A DNA stretch of 17,383 bases from Desulfobacterales bacterium (GTDB lineage Bacteria > Desulfobacterota > Desulfobacteria > Desulfobacterales > UBA2174_A). Below are positions 5,620 to 13,092 of the stretch, piece by piece. The notes beneath the pieces are model-generated. The model was not told the origin of the DNA. It worked only from the letters and a program-made list of their open reading frames with translations, and searched no databases. The translations under genes and the position numbers were made by a program. The stretch spans positions 1 through 17,383 of the forward strand of contig JALOPD010000066.1 in the NCBI GenBank assembly GCA_025454075.1, given 5' to 3'. How positions within the stretch are numbered: position 1 is the stretch's first letter; every line of letters begins with the position of its first letter.

Positions 5620-6951
5620 ATGAGCGCCTTTACCGTCGCCGTGGTTCGCTACGAGGAGCCGGAGAGGTCCGTCCGCCGGGCCGTGGAGATGTGCCGCGGG
5701 CTCGACCATCTTCCTCCGCGGGCCAAAGTTTTCATCAAGCCCAACATCGTCTTCTGGACCCGGTCCGTGCCTTTCCCCAAGTGGGGGGTCGTCACCACCA
5801 CGCGCGTCGTCGAGGATGTGGTCCGGCTGCTGAAGGAGCGCGGCATCGACGCCGTCACCATCGGCGAGGGCACCGTCACCATGACCCCAGGGGACACGAA
5901 AACGGCGGCCCACGCGTTCGAAACCCTGGGGTACGGGGCGTTGACGCGCAGGTACGGGGTCAAGTGCCTGAATGTCTTCGAGCGGCCCTTCGCGCCCATG
6001 GACCTCGGGGACGGGTTTAAAGTCGGTTTCAACGTGGATGCGCTGGAAAGCGACTTCATCGTCGATCTCCCGGTTTTGAAATCCCACAACCAGACGGTGG
6101 TCAGCCTGGGCATCAAGAATCTCAAGGGGCTGATCGACATCCCCTCCCGCAAGCGCTGCCACAGCATGCAGCCCGGCCGGGACCTGCACGCCTGGGTCGC
6201 CCGCCTGGCGAACCGAATGCCCCCGATGTTGACCCTGATCGACGGCATCTACAGCAACGAGCGCGGACCGGGCTTCGACGGCCGCATGCACCGCAGCAAC
6301 GTCCTGGTGGCCTCGGCCGACGTGCTCTCCGCCGATCTGGTGGGGGCCCGCATCCTCGGGCATGGCCCCGGCCGGGTTCCGCATCTCGTGCAGGCGGCCC
6401 GCAACCGCGGCCGTCCCTGGGACCTGTCCGATATCGCGATCCTTGGGGAGAAGATCGAAGCGGTGGCGCGCCGTCACGAGCATGACTTCGTCTACAGCGA
6501 AACCCCCGACGGCACCATGCCGGCACCGCTCGCCCGGGAAGGGCTCCAGGGCATATTTTACCGCAAGTACGACCTTTCCATGTGCACGTACTGCTCGGCG
6601 GTGAACGGGATCATGCTGTCGGCCGTCCGCCATGCCTGGAAGGGGGCGCCGTGGGACCGCGTGGAGGTTTTGACCGGCAAATCCATGCAGCCGACGCCTG
6701 GCATGACCAAAACCATTCTCGTCGGCAAGTGCATGTACAAGGCCCACCGGAAGAACCCGGACATACGGCAGATGATCGCCGTGAAGGGCTGCCCGCCGGA
6801 GCCGAAAGATCTGCTCCACGCCCTGCGCCAAGCCGGCATCGATGCGGATTCAAAGTGGTTCGAGGAGATGGACCGGCTGCCGGGCGTTTTCATGTCCCGC
6901 TACGCCGGCCGCCCGGAGTTCGAGGAGAGGCATTTCCGTGCTGAGGACTAA
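5620..6951 (+). CDS. DUF362 domain-containing protein with C-terminal cysteine set
   Basis: A 443-residue cytoplasmic protein. The DUF362 pattern covers roughly residues 5-280: VFIKPNIVFW (37-46), VTIGEGTVTM (79-88), FIVDLPVLKSHNQTVVSLGIKNLKGLID-type segment (146-173), the histidine-bearing HSMQPGRDLHAW stretch (181-192), TLIDGI (205-210) and VASADVLSADLVGARILG (230-247). The C-terminal part adds C322-T-Y-C325, C371 (VGKC) and C391 (VKGCPP), a four-cysteine set able to bind an Fe-S cluster or zinc. DUF362 proteins are often linked with ferredoxin-like domains and anaerobes, but no reaction is established for this type. The ATG at 5620 has GAGAAGG upstream. It probably shares an operon with the amidohydrolase. 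The gene converges with the YkgJ-type gene. Confidence 0.8.
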   Translation: MSAFTVAVVRYEEPERSVRRAVEMCRGLDHLPPRAKVFIKPNIVFWTRSVPFPKWGVVTTTRVVEDVVRLLKERGIDAVTIGEGTVTMTPGDTKTAAHAFETLGYGALTRRYGVKCLNVFERPFAPMDLGDGFKVGFNVDALESDFIVDLPVLKSHNQTVVSLGIKNLKGLIDIPSRKRCHSMQPGRDLHAWVARLANRMPPMLTLIDGIYSNERGPGFDGRMHRSNVLVASADVLSADLVGARILGHGPGRVPHLVQAARNRGRPWDLSDIAILGEKIEAVARRHEHDFVYSETPDGTMPAPLAREGLQGIFYRKYDLSMCTYCSAVNGIMLSAVRHAWKGAPWDRVEVLTGKSMQPTPGMTKTILVGKCMYKAHRKNPDIRQMIAVKGCPPEPKDLLHALRQAGIDADSKWFEEMDRLPGVFMSRYAGRPEFEERHFRAED

Positions 6952-7072
6952 TCGGCGTGTTCGGGGGCCGGCGGCAAGGTCATCGATCCCGGATGCGCAC
7001 GTAAAATGAAAAGCCGCATGGCCCCGCCGTTGGTGTTATCCGGCATCGCGCATCTCGTATCCTGCATTTTTT

Positions 7073-7756
7073 TCAAACCCGTATCTTCCTCAACTGTCGC
7101 AGGATCGGCTCGACCCTTTCCTGATGCTCGGGGGGCAGCATCAGCACCTTCATGGGGCGGTTGGCGATCAGGCCGTTCCCGGTGCAGTGCAGGCGGCCGG
7201 CGGCGTAAGCCGTGCGCTTTTCTTCATTCGCCATCACGCCCAGCACATCCAGCAGGTTCCCGCTGCACCCGTCGGCGTCCACGTGCTCGACGGCCTGAAG
7301 AAAAAGCGTGTTCACGGCCAGCACCGCCTCGTCCACGTCGGCGTACCCTTTCGCCCCGCAGGGCGTCCGGGAGATGAAGCAGCGGCAGTTGAAGGGCCTG
7401 AGGGAGTAGATCGAACAGAGGTCCTCTACCAGGAGGGGGCAATTTTCGCCGGCGGGCGAATCGTTTTCTTCAGGCACCTCCCCATCGTGAGCGCACAGTT
7501 CGGCCAGGGCATTGGTGGTGAGCGCCGGCCGGAACCGCTTGAGCCCGGAGGCCCCGCCGACCCGCCCGACCAGCTTTTCGCGTTCCCCGGGCGGCAGAGA
7601 GCCGCAGATCTTGCAGGCCTCGAGGGTGGTCAGGGTGACGTGGGTGGTGCAGCACACGCGGCAGTGCATTCGGCAGGCGGTGTCCAAAGTGCGGAGGAAC
7701 TCGTCGTAGACGGCATAAATCCGGTCGAGGGCCGCCAGTTTGCGTTCGATTTCCAT
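7073..7756 (-). CDS. YkgJ-family cysteine-cluster protein
   Basis: A 227-residue cytoplasmic protein with 14 cysteines. The N-terminal cluster is C28-x3-C32-x2-C35-C36 (MHCRVCC) with C48 and C51 following; the second is C106-PLLVEDL-C114-SIYSLRPFN-C124-R-C126 with C133. The C-x-L-L...C-x-I-Y-x-x-R-P-x-x-C-R pattern is the hallmark of the YkgJ (PF03692) metal-binding family, thought to bind Zn or an Fe-S cluster; function is not established. The C-terminal third adds C164 and C191. It is the last gene of a minus-strand cluster, 9 nt after the GT9 stop, with a GAAGGAAA ribosome binding site. The sequence right after its stop shows no clear terminator. Confidence 0.82.
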   Translation of the reverse strand: MEIERKLAALDRIYAVYDEFLRTLDTACRMHCRVCCTTHVTLTTLEACKICGSLPPGEREKLVGRVGGASGLKRFRPALTTNALAELCAHDGEVPEENDSPAGENCPLLVEDLCSIYSLRPFNCRCFISRTPCGAKGYADVDEAVLAVNTLFLQAVEHVDADGCSGNLLDVLGVMANEEKRTAYAAGRLHCTGNGLIANRPMKVLMLPPEHQERVEPILRQLRKIRV

Positions 7757-7765
7757 TTTCCTTCT

Positions 7766-8728
7766 TTAAAACATTTCACGGCGGCGGGCAACCCGTTGGA
7801 ATGCCTCCATGACATTTCCGGGGGTGATTCGCCCCAGGCAGTCTGCCGTCGCGCAATTCTCAACCGCGGTTTCGAAGCAGGGCCGGCAATCGAGCAACGG
7901 CTGCACGATCTCGACCGAACTCCCCCGCGGCCGCCAGCGCATGGGGTCGGTCGGCCCGAAGATCACGACGCTGGGAAGACCCGCCCAGGCGGCCAGGTGG
8001 CTCACGCCGGAGTCGTTGCCGATGTAGGCCGCCGCGGATCGAAGCAGGGCCAGCAGTTCGACGGCGTTCTGCGGGCGGTGGATGACGGCTGTGTTGCACG
8101 CGAGCTCCGGCAGGAGGTCCTGTTCGGCCGGTCCGATCACAAGCTCCGGGCTCAGCCGGAGGGCCGCAAGCTGCACCGCGACCTCCCGAAAACCCGAAAG
8201 CGGCCAGCGTTTGCGAGGGCTGCCGGCCCCGGGGTGGATGAGAACCGTCCGTGAAGGGCTTTTGGCGATAGGCAGGGGTGCGGATCGGGCCGTTTCCGCA
8301 AACGTTCTGTCCGTGGCCGGGAGAAGGCCGCATCCCCGTATATGCTCCAGCGCATGCTCGGTCACGTGAATGCGCTGATCCGCCGGCGGCCGCGGCGGGA
8401 AACGGCAGACACGGGCACCGGAGATGCCCTGCAGGCAGGAGGCGAGGGCCTCGCAAGAGGAGAAAACCAGGATGTGCGCAAAAAGGGCCAGCATACGCCG
8501 TGCTTCCGGCGCAGCATCGCCCGCGAAGAGGGAAGCCGTCCAGGCGGCTTCGATCGCAAACCAGGTTTCGACCAGCCCCTCGGCCGCGGCCAGTCTGCCG
8601 AGAGGCTCCTGGCAGAGGATGCCGAGCGGCCGAAATCGGCTCCGCAGCGCCGCGATGGCCGGGAAGATGCAGACGAGATCCCCCAGCGCCCCTTGATGCA
8701 CGATGAGCAGTGCGGGAGGCCTCGCCAT
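7766..8728 (-). CDS. Glycosyltransferase family 9 (ADP-heptose:LPS heptosyltransferase-like)
   Basis: A 320-residue GT-B enzyme. Family marks in order: HQGALGD at 11-17 (the N-terminal nucleotide-sugar fold), IHPGAGSPRKRWP at 164-176, YIGNDSGVSHLAAWAGLP at 235-252, and FGPTDPMRWRP at 257-267. The tail CRPC...C...C (C281, C284, C292, C297) is a common GT9 feature. These enzymes move a heptose or related sugar from an ADP-sugar to lipopolysaccharide core or another glycan at the inner membrane face. The exact acceptor is unknown. The ATG lies 3 nt after the glgP stop, and the AAGGA next to it is too close to be a normal Shine-Dalgarno, so translation probably depends on re-initiation from glgP. 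No membrane helix or signal peptide is seen. Confidence 0.85.
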   Translation of the reverse strand: MARPPALLIVHQGALGDLVCIFPAIAALRSRFRPLGILCQEPLGRLAAAEGLVETWFAIEAAWTASLFAGDAAPEARRMLALFAHILVFSSCEALASCLQGISGARVCRFPPRPPADQRIHVTEHALEHIRGCGLLPATDRTFAETARSAPLPIAKSPSRTVLIHPGAGSPRKRWPLSGFREVAVQLAALRLSPELVIGPAEQDLLPELACNTAVIHRPQNAVELLALLRSAAAYIGNDSGVSHLAAWAGLPSVVIFGPTDPMRWRPRGSSVEIVQPLLDCRPCFETAVENCATADCLGRITPGNVMEAFQRVARRREMF

Positions 8729-8731
8729 TCC

Positions 8732-11281
8732 TTATTTTCGCCCGTGGCGCGGCGTGGCTTCCGCCTTGGCGGCCGCGGCGCCCGATTTCGGCTGCTCGGC
8801 GTGGTTGCGCTCGATGGGCGCCGGCTCGGCGTGCCAGATGTCTTGGTTGTATTCGCGGATGGTGCGGTCCGACGAAAACTTGCCGATCCGGGCGACATTC
8901 AAAATCGACTTTTTGGTCCACTCCTCGGTGTCGCAATATAGGCCGTCGATTCGCATCTGCGCCTGGTGGTAGGCATCGAAGTCGGCCAGGACCATGTAGC
9001 GGTCCTCGTTCAGGAGCAGGTCGACCAGGGGCTGGAACAAGCCGCGGTCGTCCGGGCTGAAGAACCCGTCCCGGATGAGGTCGATGGCCTGTTTCAGCGC
9101 CGGGTTGCCGTTGTAGTAGTCCATGGGGCGGTAACCGGGGCGCAGGGAGACCACTTCCTCGGTGGTGAGGCCGAAGATGAAAATATTCTCGCGGCCGACC
9201 TCCTCCATGATCTCGATGTTGGCGCCGTCCAGGGTGCCGACGGTGAGGGCGCCGTTCAGGGCGAACTTCATGTTGCTGGTGCCGGAGGCCTCGTAGCCCG
9301 CGGTGGAGATCTGCTCGGAGACGTCCGCACCGGGGTAGATGATCTCGGCCAGGGTGACCCGGTAGTTCGGCAGGAAGACCACCTTGAGGGTCTGGTTGGT
9401 GGCGGTGTCGCGGTTGATCATGTCGGACACGTGGCAGATCAGCCGGATGATCATTTTGGCGGTGTGGTAGGCGGGGGCCGCTTTGCCCCCGAAGAAGAAC
9501 GTGCGCGGGTGGATGCGGAAGTCCTTCTCCTCTTTGAGCCGCAGCCAGAGATAGACCGCGTGCAGGATGTTCAGCATCTGGCGCTTGTATTCGTGGATGC
9601 GCTTGACCTGCACGTCGAAAACGGCCTCGGGGTCCAGCCGTTCGCCGGTCAGCTTGAGGGCAAGGTCGGCCAGGCGCTTCTTGTTGCCACGCTTGATCTC
9701 GCGCCATTCGCGGCGGAAATCGGGATCCTCGGTGAAAGCTTCGATCTTGCGCAGTTCATGGAGGTCCTTCACCCAGTCGCTGCCGATGCGCCGGCCGACC
9801 AGGTCGGCCAGCTTCGGGTTGGCGGAAAGCAGCCAGCGGCGGGGGGTGATGCCGTTGGTTTTGTTGTTGAAGCGGCCGGGGTACATCTCGTCGAAGTCCC
9901 GCAGCTCCTTTTCGCGCAGCAGCCGGCTGTGCAGTTCGGCCACCCCGTTGACCGAGTGCGAACCGACAATCGCCAGGTGGGCCATGCGCACCCGCTTCTC
10001 CGGCCCTTCTTCGATCAGCGACATGCTGCGCTTGCGGTCGCCGTCGTGCATGAAGCGGATGGACACATCCTTGATAAACCGCCGGTTGATTTCGTAGATG
10101 ATCTCCAGGTGCCGGGGCAGCAGCCGCTGGAACATGGGCACCGACCATTTTTCCATGGCCTCGGCGAGCAGCGTGTGGTTGGTGTAGGCGCAGGTGCGGG
10201 TGGTGAGGTCCCACGCCTTCTCCCAGCTCATGCCGTAGCTGTCGAGGAACAGCCGCATCAACTCGGCGACGGCGAGCGACGGGTGGGTGTCGTTCATCTG
10301 GATGGCGACCTTGTCGGGGAAGGCGTCGAAGGTGTCGTGGTTGACCAGGTAGCGCCGGATGATGTCCTTGATCGAGCAGGAGACGAAAAAATACTGCTGC
10401 TTCAGCCGCAGCTCGCGGCCCTCGTAGAACTCGTCGCTGGGGTAGAGCACCTTGGAGATGTTCTCGGAGACGTTCTTCTCCTCGACGGCCTTGAGGTAGT
10501 CGCCGTGCTGGAAATAGTTCAGATCGAACTCCTTGGAGGCCCGGGCCGCCCAAAGCCTCAGGGTGTTCACCGTGTTGTTGCCGTAGCCGGCAATGGGGAT
10601 GTCGTGCGGGACGCCCACCACGTCGCTCGTGTCGACCCACTCGCTCTTGAGCGTGCCGTCCGGCAGCCGGGTCTGCTTGACCCGGCCGTAGAAGTGGACC
10701 GTGAAGATCACCTCCGGATGGGGGATCTCCCAGGGGGTGCCGTAGCGCAGCCAGTTTTCGGGCAGTTCCACCTGCTGCAGGTTGCGGATCTCCTGGTCGA
10801 AGATCCCGAACTCGTAGCGGATGCCGTAGCCCATGGCCGGGATTTCCAGCGTCGCCAGCGAGTCCAGGAAGCAGGCGGCCAGACGGCCCAGACCGCCGTT
10901 GCCCAGCCCCATGTCCGGCTCCTCGCCGGCAAGCTCCTCCAGGTCGATGGAGAGCTCCTCCATGGCCCGGCGGGTTTCGTCGTACATGCCCAGGTTCAAC
11001 AAATTGTTGTCCAGCACCCGGCCCATGAGGTACTCCGCCGAGAGGTAATACACCCGCTTGACGTCCTCGGTGTAATACTTCTGCTGGGTCTTGATCCAGC
11101 GCTCGATCAGCCGGTCGCGGGCGGCCAGCGCCAGCGAGAGGTAGAGGTCGCGGTTGGTGGCGGTATATTGGTCTTTGGATAGGGAGTATTCCAGGTGGCT
11201 GGCGAACGAGAGCTGGATGCTTTGGGAATCCAGCCCCTTGCGGAAGGTCCCCCACTGCTGGAAGAGTTTGCTTTTTTTCAT
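8732..11281 (-). CDS. glgP: Glycogen/starch/alpha-glucan phosphorylase
   Basis: An 849-residue cytoplasmic PLP enzyme that phosphorolyses alpha-1,4-glucan ends to glucose-1-phosphate. It has the family N-terminal segment YYLSAEYLMGR, the glycine-rich GNGGLGRLAACFLDSLATL loop, the NDTHPSLAVAELMR region, NGITPRRWL, VKRIHEYKRQMLN, and the PLP site EASGTSNMKFALNG with the Schiff-base lysine at about K672, followed by TLDGANIEI. Length matches bacterial GlgP. The last 30 or so residues (after DIWHAEP) are an alanine- and charge-rich extension unlike most GlgP. I chose the ATG at 11281 (GGAG 7 nt upstream) over an in-frame ATG at 11410, because the extra 43 residues are not phosphorylase-like and the promoter candidate lies across that point. 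It heads a cluster with the GT9 and YkgJ-type genes. Confidence 0.95.
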   Translation of the reverse strand: MKKSKLFQQWGTFRKGLDSQSIQLSFASHLEYSLSKDQYTATNRDLYLSLALAARDRLIERWIKTQQKYYTEDVKRVYYLSAEYLMGRVLDNNLLNLGMYDETRRAMEELSIDLEELAGEEPDMGLGNGGLGRLAACFLDSLATLEIPAMGYGIRYEFGIFDQEIRNLQQVELPENWLRYGTPWEIPHPEVIFTVHFYGRVKQTRLPDGTLKSEWVDTSDVVGVPHDIPIAGYGNNTVNTLRLWAARASKEFDLNYFQHGDYLKAVEEKNVSENISKVLYPSDEFYEGRELRLKQQYFFVSCSIKDIIRRYLVNHDTFDAFPDKVAIQMNDTHPSLAVAELMRLFLDSYGMSWEKAWDLTTRTCAYTNHTLLAEAMEKWSVPMFQRLLPRHLEIIYEINRRFIKDVSIRFMHDGDRKRSMSLIEEGPEKRVRMAHLAIVGSHSVNGVAELHSRLLREKELRDFDEMYPGRFNNKTNGITPRRWLLSANPKLADLVGRRIGSDWVKDLHELRKIEAFTEDPDFRREWREIKRGNKKRLADLALKLTGERLDPEAVFDVQVKRIHEYKRQMLNILHAVYLWLRLKEEKDFRIHPRTFFFGGKAAPAYHTAKMIIRLICHVSDMINRDTATNQTLKVVFLPNYRVTLAEIIYPGADVSEQISTAGYEASGTSNMKFALNGALTVGTLDGANIEIMEEVGRENIFIFGLTTEEVVSLRPGYRPMDYYNGNPALKQAIDLIRDGFFSPDDRGLFQPLVDLLLNEDRYMVLADFDAYHQAQMRIDGLYCDTEEWTKKSILNVARIGKFSSDRTIREYNQDIWHAEPAPIERNHAEQPKSGAAAAKAEATPRHGRK

Positions 11282-11381
11282 TCGGGGCTCCAATGCGTGC
11301 AAGTAAGGCTTGCGAAGACGCTTCCGGGCACATCCGTGAGAGGGTGACACCCAAGCGCGTGGTAAGGTCTTTATTCCTATT

Positions 11382-11410
11382 AGACTATCATGGAGACGAA
11401 AAACGGTCAA
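11382..11410 (-). promoter_or_regulatory. Possible sigma-70 promoter of glgP
   Basis: On the minus strand TTGACC (11410-11405) is followed after exactly 17 nt by TAGTCT (11387-11382), about 100 nt before the glgP ATG at 11281. The -35 matches 5 of 6 consensus bases; the -10 matches only three, including the key first T, second A and last T. Its position in the divergent glgP/rlmI gap fits, but the weak -10 keeps this tentative. Confidence 0.35.
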
Positions 11411-11552
11411 ACCTGCCGGCGGACCGATTTTTCACCCGGTGGGTTGTCCGTTCGACCGTTATGTTCTAAGGTGGCCGGGAAAAGGGGTGTTGAAATAAGG
11501 CGCCCAAGCCGAGCTTCGACGTAGATTGGTTTTTTGGGGGGGGATGGGGAAA

Positions 11553-12776
11553 ATGCAGACGGCATCATCGAACAGGCCTGCGGTCGAGATCACCCCGCGT
11601 GCGGCGCGGCGCCTGGCCGGCGGGTATTTGTGGGTGTATTCCAACGAGATCCTGGGCCGTGAAGACCAGCCGGCGGCGGCCTACTGGTGCCGCTTCACCC
11701 GCGACCGTCGAACCGTCGGCGTCGGCTATTTCAACCGGCACTCCCTGATCGCCGGACGGGCGGTCGCCATCGGCGAGACGGGCGACACCCGGCGGCTGCT
11801 GGTCGACCGGCTGCGGCGGGCGATCGAACGGCGTCGGCCGCTCGCAAAGGGGCAGGCCGCACGCCTGGTGTTTTCCGAGGCCGACCTCCTGCCGGGGCTG
11901 GCAATCGATCTCTACCCGCCTTATGCGGTGATCCAGAGCACCACCGCGGGCATGGATATCGTGCTCCCCTTGCTGGAAGAAATCCTGCCCGGCGTTCTCG
12001 CGGAAACTCTGGGGGTGTCGCTGCAGGGGCTGGTGCTGCGCTGCGATGCCGGCATCCGGCAGCTGGAGGCGGTGGCGTCGTTCAACCGGGTCGCGTTCGG
12101 CGAGCCGGCAGCCATGTCGCAAGCGGAGATTCAGGAAGGCGGCATCCGCTATGCGGCCGACCTGGTGGGGGGGCAGAAGACCGGTTTTTTCCTGGACCAG
12201 CGCGACAACCGCCTGCATTTCGGCGCACGCGTCGGCGGGATGGACGGCGGCCGAATCCTGGATCTCTTTTGCTACTCCGGCGGCTGGGGCCTGCGCGCTC
12301 TGCAATCGGGCGCCCGGCACGTTACGTTCGTCGACCAGAGCCGCGAGGCGCTCCAACTGGTGGAAAAGGGAATGTCCGCCAATCAAATGGCCGCGGACAA
12401 GGCCGCCCTTCACAGTGGGGACGTCTTTGATTTCCTGGCGGGCGACGCGACCCTCTACGATGCCGTGGTGGCCGATCCCCCGGCCTTCGTCAAATCCCGC
12501 AAAAACCTTCCCAAGGCGATCAAGGCCTACCAGAAGCTGAACCGCCTGGCCTGGCGCCGGCTTCGGCCCGGCGGCATCCTGTTCGCCTGCAGCTGCAGCC
12601 ATCACATTGCGGAGAGCGATTTTCTGGGTCTGCTCGCGGCAGCCGTTGAAAAGGAGGGCGGACTGGCCCACGTCGTTTACCGTGGCGGCCAGGCTCAGGA
12701 CCACCCCGTGCTGCTGTCGATGCCCGAAACCGCCTATTTGAAGTGCGTGGGGCTCCGCAAGATGGCCGACTCGTGA
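11553..12776 (+). CDS. rlmI: RlmI-type 23S rRNA (cytosine-C5) methyltransferase
   Basis: A 407-residue class I SAM methyltransferase with an N-terminal PUA-like RNA-binding region (AARRLAGGYLWVYSNEI). Marks: QKTGFFLDQRDNR at 208-220, SAM loop LDLFCYSGGWGLRAL at 237-251, DPPAFVKS at 308-315, CSCSHH at 346-351 where the family has its catalytic cysteine region, and the ending DHPVLLSMPETAYLK, which matches the RlmI C-terminus. E. coli RlmI makes m5C1962 in 23S rRNA. The start is uncertain: ATG at 11553, ATG at 11544 and TTG at 11526 are in frame. A G-run at 11536-11543 suits 11553 by spacing, so that is used. The gene diverges from glgP. Confidence 0.85.
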   Translation: MQTASSNRPAVEITPRAARRLAGGYLWVYSNEILGREDQPAAAYWCRFTRDRRTVGVGYFNRHSLIAGRAVAIGETGDTRRLLVDRLRRAIERRRPLAKGQAARLVFSEADLLPGLAIDLYPPYAVIQSTTAGMDIVLPLLEEILPGVLAETLGVSLQGLVLRCDAGIRQLEAVASFNRVAFGEPAAMSQAEIQEGGIRYAADLVGGQKTGFFLDQRDNRLHFGARVGGMDGGRILDLFCYSGGWGLRALQSGARHVTFVDQSREALQLVEKGMSANQMAADKAALHSGDVFDFLAGDATLYDAVVADPPAFVKSRKNLPKAIKAYQKLNRLAWRRLRPGGILFACSCSHHIAESDFLGLLAAAVEKEGGLAHVVYRGGQAQDHPVLLSMPETAYLKCVGLRKMADS

Positions 12777-13092
12777 AAAAGCATTTGACGCATCGTTTTT
12801 GTCTTGCTTTTGACCGGCAGAGTCTTTAAAAAGGCCCGAATGGCGCGCCGCGTGAACGCCGCTTTCGGTTTTGCGCTGCCAATCCATAACCCCAAGGACG
12901 AAATGCATGAACACAGACGACCCTGGCAGTAGTCCGAGTCACCCATGCCGGCGCGGCAGATGCCGTTCAACTCTGCCGCAGGTTCTGCTCGTCCGAGACC
13001 CAAACGCCCCCCAGAGAGCACCGCGCCCCTGATCCAGGGCATGCTCCTGCCCGTTTTGGCCCCGGAACGACCGAGACGGACAGGAGGTGCCC
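12777..13092. other. 316-nt gap and leader upstream of mgtE
   Basis: The gap holds a perfect 8-bp inverted repeat (GCGGCAGA 12953-12960 and TCTGCCGC 12972-12979) and, closer to mgtE, GGGCA/TGCCC (13037-13041 and 13048-13052, approximate) followed by GTTTTGG. MgtE genes in many bacteria carry Mg2+-sensing leaders such as the M-box. I could not find the conserved M-box sequence blocks, so no riboswitch is called. No clear terminator for rlmI is seen and no convincing promoter boxes. Confidence 0.4.

Noticed and set aside
5596..6831. A 411-codon minus-strand frame opposite the DUF362 gene
   Set aside because: Antisense shadow; the plus-strand frame has DUF362 motifs and a Shine-Dalgarno, this one has neither.
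7860..9707. A 615-codon minus-strand frame spanning the end of glgP and the GT9 gene
   Set aside because: It is a shifted frame of two recognised genes; the product is low-complexity (R, P, G, A) and contains no domain.
8966..11182. A 738-codon open frame on the plus strand, antisense to glgP
   Set aside because: GC-rich codon bias leaves long stop-free antisense frames; the product is rich in V, D, G, H and Q with no family motif, while the opposite strand is an unmistakable phosphorylase.
9756..11354. A 532-codon minus-strand frame within glgP
   Set aside because: Out-of-frame reading of glgP; the true frame carries all phosphorylase signatures.
12953..12979. 8-bp inverted repeat upstream of mgtE considered as an rlmI terminator
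   Set aside because: The stem is followed by AGGTTCTG with no T-run and lies 180 nt beyond the rlmI stop, so it is mentioned only as leader structure.
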